From contig CM065179.1 of assembly GCA_033026295.1 (NCBI GenBank), positions 15,803,275 to 15,867,274 on the forward strand: a DNA stretch of 64,000 bases, read 5' to 3'. Of the stretch, positions 41,201 through 53,200 are shown one piece after another. Both the position numbers and the translations under genes were made by a program. The DNA is from Channa striata. Taxonomy: Eukaryota > Chordata > Actinopteri > Anabantiformes > Channidae. The first letter of the stretch is position 1; every line of letters starts with the position of its first letter. The notes beneath the pieces are model-generated. The model worked only from the letters and a program-made list of their open reading frames with translations, was not told where the DNA came from and ran no database searches.

Positions 41201-42894
41201 GTGCTTTCACACAACAGTAAGAGCTTAAATTCCATCACTAGGAGGAAAGTGAAAGATTGCTTTAGATATCTGACATTCCTCACGGTATACCATTCCTTGA
41301 ATTCTCTCTGAACACTGAAGGCACACAAGGAGCAGTTGCTGTCAGCATTCTTTGGATGTCCATTCGTGTGTGCATATCTGCGAATGTGCACTCGTACACG
41401 ATCATGTGCATTGGCCGTGCAAACGGTGAGAATGTGTAACAGTTGCAGGAACTTGCCAGATTGTTGTCTCATGGTTTTCGGGAGATTCCACCTGACTCAA
41501 TGTATTCTCCTTTGTGTGTTACTCCTCCTCACAAGCTTCACTCCCATGGTGTCTTTTTCCCTTCTCCTCCACTCTCATATAACACTTGTATGAATACCTT
41601 GGAAGCCACGGAGCCTATGAAAACGTTCACCTCCCATCAATTATCTTGTGTCTAACTAAAATGCCTAAGGGTGAGATAGTTTACATTTTAAAAGCGCAAC
41701 CAAGTCATTCAGCAAGAACTCCATCATTTAGTCACCTCATTCTGTGACAATATTTGTATTCTGATCCATTTCATCTGCTCTCATCTGTCTGGCTTCCTCT
41801 TTCCCTGAATTCCTCCCACTGTTTGCCCACTGAATGGAAAGTTAAAAGAGGTCTGCATTTAGCTGATCTTTACGCAGTGATGTTGTTTCTCACTGCCCCC
41901 TCTGCTGTGTCATGATGATGTGATTTCTTGACACAGGCATCATTCGGCCAGCTGAAACCCCAGAACTCCATGTGAACCTGCTGGAAGGGAGATGGCGCAT
42001 GGCCTGGGTAAACACAGTGTGAGGGGGAGGCTGGGACACAGCCTGTTGGTCCTAAATGTGGAGGAAAATGTCCAATAACTGGGCCTGTGGGAAGCGAGCA
42101 GGGCCAAGTCTAACCCTTACACATGCTCGCAGGGAGTGGGCACAGGAGCAAAGTTGATCACAGCTGCTCTGAGGGATGTATAGGTAACATACAGGATTTG
42201 AACCTGGGTCTTGCAAACAGGAAATCATTTTCCAGGGGGGAGTTTCCCCTTTTGCAGGGCAGCAAAGTGTATTTTCACTGCTGAGTGAACATAAGTAGAT
42301 TTTCTTGAAAATAGCTCTAAAAACCCCAGCCTATAAAGAAGTAATTGATGTTCAAGTGGATATTATCTCTTAACGAACCGCAGTTTTACATTACATGTTA
42401 AAACTGAGAGAAAATCCACCTCAAATCTACAAGGGCGACATTTAAGCTGCTACTTTTGTATCCTTGGCCTGTACATTCACCGTTCTCATAGATTCTTTTC
42501 TGCTAATTACCTCACTGACTGTTTAAATGAGAACTCAGTCAGACTTAGGTCAAATATTCAAAAATAATTCCAATGATATACCTTGGATGACATCAGGAAG
42601 ATTAAATAATTTAAACTGACTCTAGGTGACTTAGACAGAAATCTCCACCAACCCAGCATCTGCAGAATCACCCGATGGATTTCAGCTTTGAGTTAATTGA
42701 TGATTTTGTGACACCACAATCTTATTTAGAGTTCAAATCAGTTGATTCTGATGATCACAAACAGAAGAAAAGAACATCTAAACCTTAAAATAATCAGCCT
42801 GCACAATTCCTCTCTTACAAGTGAGTTATACAAATAGGGGCTGTAGCTACATATCTGACACAAAACAAAAATTAACATGCAGTTTAATTAAGCT
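38204..42894. other. Intergenic DNA, no gene recognised
   Basis: T runs at 38661-38676 and 39555-39574, CT-rich DNA at 39050-39078 and 39412-39430, and a candidate conserved block at 39860-39990. An isolated Pol III B-box-like 11-mer lies at 42194-42204 (minus strand). No coding exon was recognised. Confidence 0.5.
39860..39990. promoter_or_regulatory. Candidate conserved non-coding element
   Basis: Non-repetitive block with CCTATAATCACTGG, TATAATGGCTTATTGCC and CCAATTAAAGCTCACTG strings. The CAATTA and TAATGG homeodomain-type sites and even composition resemble conserved vertebrate enhancers. Confidence 0.28.
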
Positions 42895-43510
42895 TTATTT
42901 ATATACCGTCAATTCACAAAAACTCATCTTTAGGCCCTTTACATAATAAAGTCAAGACTGTACAGATATTTAGAGAAAACCCAACAACTCTCTCTTTGAG
43001 TAAGCCCTTGGATTAGAGAGGAAAAACTACCTTTAACTAAAGAAACCTCCAAAAGAACCAGACTGAAGGTGGGCGACCATCAGCCTTGACCAACTGGGGT
43101 GAGTGGAGAGTAGAGAAACAAAAGAAAAGAACAGCAACAAGAACCAACAACGAAACACTATGCTAGGCCCAGGAACTGCATATTACAAACACCCAGCTCG
43201 AAAGCAGGAGATACCGGCAGAAAGGTGCAGAGAGAACGAAGACACAGAGTAAATGTAGCGGTGATGGGAGGGGGGAGGAGCTCAGAGAAATGGGGGAAGT
43301 CGTCTAATTAGTCTAAAGCAGCATAAGTGAGAGTTAGTTCATTGTCACTGAGCCAGCTCTAACTCTAAGCTTTATTTAAAAAAAAGAATTTTTCATATTG
43401 TTGAAGGTCTCCTGAATCTGAAGTGGGAGCTGGTTCCACAGGAAAGGATCTTGATAGATAAAGGCTTTGTCTCCTATTGGACTTATGAAAATGCTGGGCA
43501 CCACATATAC
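42895..43510 (+). repeat. Teleost high-copy interspersed repeat, long copy
   Basis: The block follows the order of a repeat I recognise from many percomorph genomes: TTTATTTATATACCGTCAAT, then AGAAAACCCAACAACTC, GAAACCTCC, AGAACCAGACTGAAGG, GACCAACTGGGGTGAG, and in the last part GGGAGCTGGTTCCACAGGAA with ATAAAGGCTTTGTCTCC. The copy is diverged, spans about 616 bp and has no intact coding frame. I do not know the family name with certainty. It is the clearest repeat insertion in the window. Confidence 0.75.
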
Positions 43511-44059
43511 ACCTTTTATTAGACAACTACAAGAGAAAAAATAATAATAATCTGCAATAAAATGCAAATAATCTGCCTGCTCCAGCTCCTATACAAATAA
43601 ATAGAGCATACATGTTATTTTTTGTTAGCTTGTACACCAACACATTCATATAAGCATGTGAATAGAAAGAGGAGGCATGAAAATTATCCAGCAAAAGGTT
43701 ATGACCTGAAAACACTAGTCACTTATACACACATGAATACTAAGATAATATGCAATATGCAAAAAATAATAATAATAATAATAAAACCAAAAAAAAAATG
43801 CTCAAGGCTTGATTGGCTCACAATAGTCAGCAATTTGTCGAAAAAACAAATCACCATTTAATAACTGAAAGAGGTCTGGGTTTCATTTTCCATTTATTGC
43901 ACAAAGATGGCATGTTAAATCCTCACATTCAGTCCCCACATTGAGCAACCTTCTACTCTGCCATTGTGTTTTAGGAAATGAAGCTCTTTGAAATCAAACC
44001 AGACCTTAATCTGGATCAGGCCCACGTCTGTGTGTCACACCCAGTGCTACCTCACAACC

Positions 44060-44125
44060 TCCGGGAAGCAGTTAAAGCTTTAATTGGCACTTAATTAGTT
44101 AATTGACCATAGTGTTGTAGGGAAG
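44060..44125. promoter_or_regulatory. Homeodomain-site cluster, candidate enhancer
   Basis: Contains CTTTAATTGGCACTTAATTA followed directly by GTTAATTGACC: three TAATT-type sites within 35 bases, with a spacing unlike random AT-rich DNA. Confidence 0.3.
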
Positions 44126-45579
44126 GGGGGTTGTGGGCGCTTGGGGGCACAGGTGAGGGTGGAGAGGATTGGCCCAAGGTGCTTCCTGTGTCACACCACC
44201 AGTGGAGGTACCCTTTGAACTGGGACAAAAACACTGGAAACATTTTCATCGGGCCGATGTGTCATCACAGCCGCGTCCCATGTATATGTATGGGACTGTC
44301 TGAAAATATACAAAGCCCAATTTGCCTGGGACAGACTAACCTCAGGATAATGAATCACATGTGATGTGTATCTGATATGCAGCCTGAGTCATCACCAGAT
44401 GTTTCAGTAGGATTACTTCCAGTGCTGGAGAAGAACAGTGGATTTTTCAAAGAGAAACCAACAACTCACCATCAAGAAAGACAAAGAAAAGGAGTCAACA
44501 AACCTTTGCCGCAAAGATGAGTAAAATGTTCAGAGTTTATAAAAATTCTGGAATCCTCTCAGTGCCTCTGGAAGCCATACCTAAGTGTTTATTGTGTCTA
44601 TAATTGGGGGTACACATGCCAAATGAGAGGAGTTTTGAGGTCAAGTACAAAAGAGGAAGTAACTTGGGCACTAGGCCTTCAGATAAAAGCTAACAGGTGG
44701 AACCAAGTAGTACATTCTAACACATGTAAGCAAGCTGTGGTGCTTGTTTGCTCTGGAATCTGTATGTCCATGGAAAATGGAGCTCCCAAAGCATTATATA
44801 GGCCTAATGTGTTTGCTCAGTTAAAACACGCACTCTTGATAACATTCCCTGTCTCCTTGACTTAGCAGAAACACATATGAACCTGTGTAAATTTGTGAAC
44901 CCATCTGCAAACCTCAGCAAAGTGACCACCCATGCAAACTTGTCCACGCATTCGACAGCGATTCAACAATGATATGAGTTTACTGCATACCTTAGGACTC
45001 ATCCTGCTTGCTGTTTTCTTAGAGAATATTGAATTTTGTTGGGGGAAATGTGGGGGGCTCAGTCCGTGTATAAACCTATGTGTGTTCCTGCATTTGCCCC
45101 TGTGCATTTGCACCCATGTGTGTGCACTGGAGAGGGACGCCCAGCAGGCCTTGTTATTGTAGGTGAGGGCGAGGAGCCCCCTGATGGGCAGCTGTGGCAA
45201 AGAGGCCAGCTTTGATCCGAGGTTCAAGGAGAGGAGGAGGGAGGGGAGAGCAGCAGGCCGTCCAGGAGAGAGGCGAGGTGACGCACGATTGCAGGACTGG
45301 GGACCTTGTTTCCTTGAGACCGTCCAACAAACAGGAAGAAACACCTGCCCTGGTCCCACCACACTGGCTCTCAGCTGTTTGTTGCAGATAGTGTTGGACA
45401 ATAGTGTCGAACCTCTGCTAAAAGAAGGGCCTATAAATTCCCTCTGACTTAATTTTCTTTTGAAACATCTGGGACACTGTAGAGATGATGCCAAATCTCT
45501 CAATTTCTGCGTTTGATTTCCTCTGTGAGATGAAAACGGGCTGCACACTGCAGACTTTTCCAAATAATTGAATAATGTA

Positions 45580-45800
45580 TTTATTCAATAGGCTCTGGGC
45601 AGAGTATTGATTGGCGACAGATTGAGTTACGCGCTGAATCTCTGGGAAGTCTCACAAAAGGAGACGACCTAACCAAGGGCATGTGTGGCCAGACAAATGT
45701 ATTCCGACGAAATGCGCGTCTCTGAGGTCATTCTGACTTCACGTTTGCCCCGAAGGAGACGTGTCTAATTTAACTCATCAGTTCTGTCTAATAAAGATGG
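45580..45800. promoter_or_regulatory. Candidate conserved non-coding element
   Basis: Non-repetitive block with several CpGs, including GAGTATTGATTGGCGACAG, GAGTTACGCGCTGAAT and AAATGCGCGTCTCTGAGG. It sits 3' of GC-rich DNA and has no open frame. The texture is that of a conserved enhancer; untested. Confidence 0.3.
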
Positions 45801-47280
45801 TGTCGTTCTAATCTCTTGGTTCTTTATTTTACATTTTTTTGGCCTTAGCCCACTGATCATGTTGATGTGAGGCATGGAAGAGTGTGATTTGTGTTTTTAA
45901 TTGTTTGAAATTACTACTTTATTTAAAACCTTCCACCTATATAGTGAATAATTTGCTAATAAAATGTCCCACAATCCGAAACAGACTGTTATAAATGTTT
46001 AATTGTACCACTGGTCTATATAAACTGAGGCATTCATTGAAACTTTTATCATTTTGTGGTAATTCTAGCAAAGGTCAGAGACTCAGAAATCATATTTAAG
46101 GGGAAATCATTTTAAAAGTAGTCTTTGAAACACGAGGTTGTGATATCTTTAAATAAGCCACCTTTCTCTGCCAAGCAAAACTACAAACATCCTTCCAAAG
46201 CTTGGCTTCACTGGCCTTGACGCAGTCCACCAGAAAATTAAATTTGACAAAATAAATTAATACCAGGGCGCCACTTCAGCGGAGCTCTGTTGCAGCGTTG
46301 TGTGGATTATTCTGCTGGATATAAAACATTTGTAAATGTGTTGGCTATAAGGATTTTTTTTCTCGTTGGTACAGGTTTTTTCTAACACAGCAGACCTAAT
46401 AAAATAAACAAATGACCTTATTCTTATTCCTATTATTATTCTTTGTATTATTAATATCATTGAGCCTACTATAGTAGTCTATTCGTTTGTATTTAATTGA
46501 ATATTTAATAAACATATCAAAATATTAGATAATTTAAGGCAATTTTAAGTAAATAAATCTGATACTTAAAGCAAACTGTGCTAATAAAATTCTGTTTTTA
46601 TTTATATTAATGTGTTTTAAGAATTATGTAATAAATGATGTCATGTAGTGGTCCATGAATCATCTCGTAAACAGCAGCGTTACTAACTGTATGGAAATGG
46701 AAAACACGTGTTTCAGCTTTGACTCTGCGGTGCCTTTTTCATGTCATTGTGTTTGCTGCGACGATGAAGAATCATTTTCTTAACCCCTTCATTCACCTGC
46801 ATAATGCAGTTTTTCTGTATCGCAACGAATGACGTTTAAATAAGGATAAGGCAGGATTAGGGCATAAAAAAATGGATGAAGTCCGGCCTCTGGTGGACCT
46901 TGAAAATGGGGGTTAAATGTGTTCAGATCAGCCTTTGTTGGCAGGAGAGAAACTGAATGAGGGAGTTATGACAAATGGGTTAGGGGCGCTGGTCGAAAAT
47001 TAAAAACAGTCTGATGGTTGTAATTTACAATTCATCGTGTGTCACTAGTGTATCCCAAAAAGAAAACCATCCCTGTGTACATATAAATCATATTAAAATT
47101 AAATATAAATCATAAAGCCATATTTTTAACAAAAGGGGTGAGTTTGATTTAAAAAAAAACGCATCACTTTTTAACACCAATATTTTCCGAGTTCTTGGTT
47201 GTTGCTAAAATGGACTTCCGTTATAATTATGGCTTTGCTGATCTCCATGAGAAAGAATGACGCTTGTTGGGCCACAAGCC

Positions 47281-47400
47281 CGAGTCTGCAGCTCTGCGTG
47301 CGATCGGAAACACTGGCCCTGCGCAGGGGCGGTGCGCTGTGGTTTCCGAGGAGCGCCGGTGCCATATGCGCCGCCTGTCCTGCGTGATGCATGTGCGCCT
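47281..47400. promoter_or_regulatory. CpG cluster, possible CpG island or promoter
   Basis: I count about 14 CpG dinucleotides in 120 bases, far above the surrounding DNA (GCGTGCGATCGG, GGAGCGCCGGTG, ATGCGCCGCC). No gene start was recognised on either strand. It could be an unannotated non-coding RNA promoter or an unmethylated regulatory element. Confidence 0.4.
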
Positions 47401-47706
47401 TGTGGGGTACACTAAAAAGAAAAACAACAATTAGACATGAATGTGTGTGTCCAAACAAACGAATGAAAGGCCCGTTGTGTTTGTGGGAATATGACTAGTG
47501 GGGGGAGACATCTTCCCCCCGTCTCTCTTTCTCTCCGGGCTGACCCCGCGTTTGAGTCCTGCGGTGCGAGGCCGAGACACACAGATGGGCCGCAGTTTCC
47601 CTTTCTGTCTCTGCTCTCAGTCTTTCATTACACGTCTTTTAGTCCCAGTTCAATTCATGAGTCCAGTTTACTTCCACTCAATGGCTCAATTGTTGAGTTC
47701 AACTAA

Positions 47707-47722
47707 ATCTATCCATCTATCC

Positions 47723-47810
<88 letters not shown>
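47707..47810. repeat. (ATCT)n tetranucleotide microsatellite
   Basis: About 26 units over 104 bases. Two ATCC variants occur near the left end; the rest is uninterrupted. Confidence 0.97.
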
Positions 47811-47811
<1 letters not shown>

Positions 47812-48639
47812 AAAACATTATTGGTTTCTTCCCACACAAGCAAAACTGCAGTGCTGTTATGGTTTTTCCTGCATATACACACACGTGAGGATGTGGTTGT
47901 GCTCCATCAAATGTAATAAGAGGACCAAACATCTGTCATGCTTAGGTCACTTTGTCCAAAAAACAGCGTGACGCGTTATGATTTACTTTGGATCCTGCCC
48001 ACGTTTGAAAATGGAAACTGTAGTGGGCTAAGAATAAAAACTAAACAATAAAATAAACTAGACAAAGATAGAATTAACTATGCGGGGAAACAGACTCTAG
48101 ACTCAATTGTAGACAGTTTTTATATGCTGCAGATGTTTTTTTTTCTGTTTTGTCATTTGTATTTTTATTTTAACTTATCTGTGAAATGTACATGGAATTT
48201 TAGCAGTGCCAGGGTATAATCATCTCCAACCTCTCGCGTTATATGTGACCAGGTTGCGGATTTGAAGTTATTCCTCAGCAATAAACATGCGTCCTTCACA
48301 AACTTGCACTTGAAATGTGTGAACTCTCAGCTTGTGTGGGCCTGCAGCAGGAAAGAAAAAAACCTCATGTCCATTTAGTTCCACTGCCCTAACACCAAAC
48401 CGTCTGAGGGAGCCTCAGACACGGCTCCTGTCCCTCCCCAACCTCCCAGGCTGCTCGGGGAAGGTAAAAGCTCCAGAAGTGCATCGAGGCTCAATAGACC
48501 GGGGGGGGGGCAACAAAGCGGTGGGGCCCCGGCCGTGCAGGCCGACGAGGCTGCGCATGGGGCTGGGGGCTCCCACTGCATTATGCAGTAATAGGTTTGG
48601 GATGACCTTAACGATTTGTTGACTGGGACAATAAATCTG

Positions 48640-48990
48640 TTGTGTGTTTCTTGGCATGCTGAGGGGAGGATTACAAGTTGTCACACAAAGGAATGCAAAT
48701 TGCAAGCCAAACTCTCCGAGAGGCCTGTGGAGTAGCCAGCTATTTAGAGCATTTGTGCGGATCTGTGCTTCTCTCTCTCACTATTTTATGTTTCTCTATT
48801 AGTCCTAATAACTGTGAAGGGCCTGAGAGTAGCCACTGTATTCATCTCAAATCAATGGCTTTCCCGCACCGGGCCCTATAGACCTCCGCATTTGCATTCT
48901 ATCGAGGGAGATGACCACCAGGACAATTGGCGTTAAGTCTCTTTCAGGCGGCCAAATGGGAATCTTGAATCCCAAATGACATTTTTCTCT
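48640..48990. promoter_or_regulatory. Candidate enhancer with inverted POU octamers
   Basis: A perfect octamer ATGCAAAT lies at 48693-48700 and its reverse complement ATTTGCAT at 48890-48897. Between and after them the sequence is non-repetitive, with TATTAGTCCTAATAAC near 48798 and GACAATTGGCGTTAAG near 48921. The octamer is the binding site of Oct/POU transcription factors. The paired sites and even composition suggest a conserved regulatory element. Confidence 0.4.
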
Positions 48991-49047
48991 CAGCATTTTT
49001 TTTTTCCTTTTTCTGAAATCTACTCTCCATATTCTCATTCATTTTTC

Positions 49048-49074
49048 CACACACACACACACACACACACACAC
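49048..49074. repeat. (CA)n microsatellite
   Basis: Twenty-seven bases of CA repeat. Confidence 0.95.
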
Positions 49075-49439
49075 GGTTTTCGCACTGGTTGAACCTTGGG
49101 GAGGCTGAAGGTGACATTTAAGTTGGACACACGTATCTATAGGACAGATGTGAAACCGGGTTTTCAGGGCTCGCTCCTTCCTTGGCAGAGGACAGGAGTC
49201 TGTCTTCATCTACACCTCCTCCTAGCGACGGCACGATGAAGTACAAGGACAGGGGCTCCAAGTCAGAGCCCCCCCCCCCAGCAGAATGTGCAGGGGCAAG
49301 GTCAAAATCCAGTGGCAGGATCGGGATGATTATGAGCATGGTTTTATTCGCATAACGCACCCGGAATTCAGGCCACGTGACAAGAGAAATGTATCATTAT
49401 TATCACTATTAGTATTATTAATTCTTTTTTTCTAATTGT

Positions 49440-49640
49440 TTTTGCTTCATCTCGGTGTGACCCGGACTGCAGTCTGTGCGCCAACCTCCTGTCCCGCAGC
49501 AGATGCCTGAGGCCGGGTGGACCGGACCGCAGGACACGGATCAGCGCGGACATGTCTGAATTATTCCTCTCAGGTCTCAGCGGTGGTCGGCGAGACCTGC
49601 AGCTACTTGAGCTGAGAGAAATTACGGACGGCTCAAGTTC
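49440..49640. promoter_or_regulatory. CpG cluster, possible CpG island
   Basis: About 16 CpGs in 200 bases (GGCCGGGTGGACCGGACCGC, CAGCGCGGACATG, GGTCGGCGAGACC). The minus-strand frame at 49368-49553 overlaps it but has no recognisable domain. It lies about 2 kb from the CpG cluster at 47281-47400. Confidence 0.4.
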
Positions 49641-50174
49641 CCGTAGGTGAAAACAATGTCGCAGAATTAACCCCCGTTTATCTGGATTATCTAACGGATT
49701 ATTAACATCACTATGCCTACTTTATAATTAGACTTAATATGTTCAACATGTCACTCATGTGTTGATTAATACATTAACAATAATATTATCACAATTTTTT
49801 TATCAGCTTGTAGAAAGACAAAAAATGGCCAAAACCAAAAGTGCTCAGATTTCTGTTTGCAGACATTACAGCAGATATCTTGATTAAAACTAGAGGCCCA
49901 CACTAAGTGAAATATCTAAAATTGACATGTAGTTATGTGCATGAAGCTGCATACCTTTGTGTAAATTGTGTGACTAAGACTTTCACTGTGTGATCAGACC
50001 CCAGTACCCGGTTGTGTGTGTGGACATTGTTTTGTAAATGGCAGCTGCTGCAGTGGCAGATCACCTGATTCCTGTAATGAGCTCTGATGGTTGATTTAAA
50101 CTGTGATTACAGGAGTCAGTTTCATATTTGGACTCAGTGGAGGCTTGTTTTAATTGGCGATCAGTCTGGAAAGT

Positions 50175-50175
<1 letters not shown>

Positions 50176-50218
<43 letters not shown>
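50176..50218. repeat. (CA)n microsatellite
   Basis: Forty-three bases of uninterrupted CA repeat, producing His/Thr spurious frames. Confidence 0.97.
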
Positions 50219-50223
<5 letters not shown>

Positions 50224-53200
50224 ATTTATGCATACACGTCCCAAACGCACGTCCCTCTGCTACCGCACAAAGAGCCTACAACATGCTCCACAGCTCACCG
50301 TGCATTGTCAGAACGCATATAGCTTTGTTGCTTAGCCCCCACTTCTTTGCAATGCACAGCAGAGATAGTTTAATTAAAGAACAACATTATCTTAGAGCAG
50401 CTGCACTCCTAGCAGCGAGGAATGCCCTGTTTTCAGTGCTGCGTCAGGAGACAGAGAGAGAGAGAGCACGACGCCTACACTGGGCTGCTGCTTACCCTCC
50501 TCTCGCCTGTATGGCCCATGCTCTGCCAATAGCATTTAATGGTGTGATTGTAAAACATCTTGTCACATGAGGGAGTTACAATGATGTTTTACAGCCCACA
50601 GCTTTCAAAGATGAGCCATAATATTGCCCCCCGTAACTTTTAAAACAGGCTCAGTGTGTGCAAAGAGTTGCATAACGCCAAGGGCCATTATTTTCAAATG
50701 CACAGTTAAAGACAGAGCATGTGTGTTCTGATGAGGACCATAAAGCGAGTACTTAAACACAAGGCCACAGGGTGACAACCTGCACACACAAATATATATG
50801 TGCAGAGAAACTGACAAACGTATGTATGGCGGAAAAGAAAGCTATTTTTTTAGATCTGAAGGCATCTCTGACCAGTAAACTATAGCTTGTGAACAAGCAT
50901 AAAAACACATTAGTACACAACAGACAGGTCACTGGCAGCTGGGAAAAATAAGAGCGGCAGTGTCTCTCAATCACCTCCTCTTAGCTTACCACAGTTGTTT
51001 GCATTCAGTGGTTATTAATGTGATTTCCATTATGCTCCTGTTTGTAATGAACACTGGTGTTTGAATACTGATGTGTTGGCGAGGTGAAGCCCGGTCGGCA
51101 GCACGATGTCCGAGGCCAGCAGTGAGGGCGGGGCCTTCAAATAACATTTTTTCTTTTCCTAATCAACACGATCGTAACCCCCGCATGACAAAGGGATGAA
51201 TATCCATTTCCAAGGAAAAGAGTGAGTGCCCTCTTCATGGCCCCCTCACCCTCCTCACCCCTCGGTGTACTGTACTCGTTACCCTGGTAACCCCATGGGC
51301 AGAATGCAGATCAGGGGGACCAACGAAGCGGCCCCTTGTCTCTCCTCACAATTCATCCTGATGATGACTAACACTTTTGTTCATGGAGAGGGCAGGTGGG
51401 AGTTACGAAACGCTTTAAATCACTGCCCAACCGAGATCTCGCCTTTACTTTTCCATTCTCACCCCCCCCCATCCACCCATATCTTTCATTCTGTATACTT
51501 GCTTTTCGTTTTTCTAACATATTCTTTCTTCCTTTAACTCGACCTCTACTTGTTTCTTTTTTATTTCATCCATTTTGCCTGTTTTTTGATTCCCCTCATC
51601 TATCCACTCAGGGATGGCAGTGAGTCCCACAAAGCTCATTCACAGCAGATGTGGCAGTGGTTTGCGAGAGGTCAGTGTTATCTAAACAGACCCATTGGGC
51701 TATTTGCTATAGCACCCTCCATCAGGCAGGAAGCTCTGAGGAATCAGTGCATCACTTCAATCAGCCACGACAGCACACAATGAATTTATAATGGCCGGAG
51801 AGAAATGAAATCAGATGAAAACTGAGAGAAAGAGAGGGACAAGGAGGGAGATGGGCTGGGGGACACAAGAGAGGGAAAGATGGAGGGTAAAGGAGGGTGA
51901 TCCAAAGGGCCAGAGGAGAGGTAGTTGCTCTCTGCAACAATGATCGGTGTGGGAGAGTGTGTTGTTTGTGGTCTGAAACAAGTGATTGTTGAAAGTCAGG
52001 AGATGGACTGTGACTGTGTTTGACAGTAAACTTTACAGTAAATATGTGTGAGGGGTTACAGACCATCACATGCACTTGACACGCTCGCCTCGATAAGGTA
52101 TTTTTGATTATGTGCACTAACGAACATACAGTAGAGGCAACAGGCAGCTGTTCACGTGCACTGGCGTGTGCACTTATATGTGTTTATGGTAGTAATCTTA
52201 TCGCTGTTCAGAGGGTAAGTACATGTGACAGTAGATATATACAAACTCCTGATCAATATCTTGATAAATTGTCAGATAATGGCTCTTCAGGCAGATATGG
52301 ACAATAACTTCAATATGTATGTTTTCCTGGCTTGTGTGCAGACAGCTTGGATAAGAGCCATCATCCACAATTCATAGTCCAAAAACTGAGAGCGGTCCAG
52401 TGTCGGTTTGGACTGACTGAATGCAGCCAGCCCCTCACTCCCCGGCACAGCCTCTGCCCTTTGACCACATTAACCAGGGAAGTCAGACTCATCTCTCAGT
52501 CTTCTCTTATCACCTGGAATCAAACAGTAAAAGAGGGAGGGAGCCCGAGTTACTCATAAAGTCGTAGAAATATGGAGTCAGAAGGGGGAGAGACAAATAC
52601 AGTAAGTAGCAGAGGTGGAAATTTAGAAAGACACTCAAATAGAAAGAATGAGGAGTGAGAACAAGGAGTAGAAGCCGAAGAAAGGATAAAGTCTCTGGGG
52701 TGAGGTTGACATAAAGCAGGAAAAGATACCACTCCATGTGGCTCGGTCCTGAAAGCTTTAGCTTCCTGTCTCACCAAGTTTGGTGTCTAAAAGCGCGGGG
52801 CGGAGTTTAGCTGTAGGCAAACAGGCCATTTTATAAGTATCACTCCACAATTACCTGTTACCTTGATCGTTGTGGTTTTAAGAGCAGCCTGGCCTTGGAG
52901 TTACCTGGATACACCTGGAGGAGTGCGATAAAAAGAGCTGGGGGTGTTAGAAACACGGGGCAGGAACAAGCTCATATCGGAGCGGCCTGCACCAAAAAAC
53001 TCCATCTGTCTGTCTGCCGCACTGTGACTGCTGGCGCCCACACACGCCCTGCCTATCTGTCCATCTGCCTGCGTGTCTGTATGTCTGCCTGACACAGTAT
53101 GTGCACTAATAAAGTTGAGTTGTCTCAGTGGTTTCATCAGCTGAGCCTATGTGTGACTTAGCCATCCTCTCATCTAAGCACACATGCAAGATTTCAGGTC

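Larger units (their letters stand above)
43511..47706. other. Intergenic DNA with candidate regulatory blocks
   Basis: Contains (AAT)n at 43765-43784, candidate elements at 44060-44125 and 45580-45800 and a CpG cluster at 47281-47400. The 233-codon minus-strand frame at 44862-45563, the longest in the window, has no recognisable domain or splice context. Confidence 0.5.

Noticed and set aside
47498..47812. Frame ending in a Ser-Ile-Tyr-Leu repeat
   Set aside because: Translation of the ATCT tetranucleotide repeat.
49368..49553. Minus-strand frame over the CpG cluster as a possible first exon
   Set aside because: No conserved motif and no convincing donor leading to another exon; kept only as a CpG-rich region.
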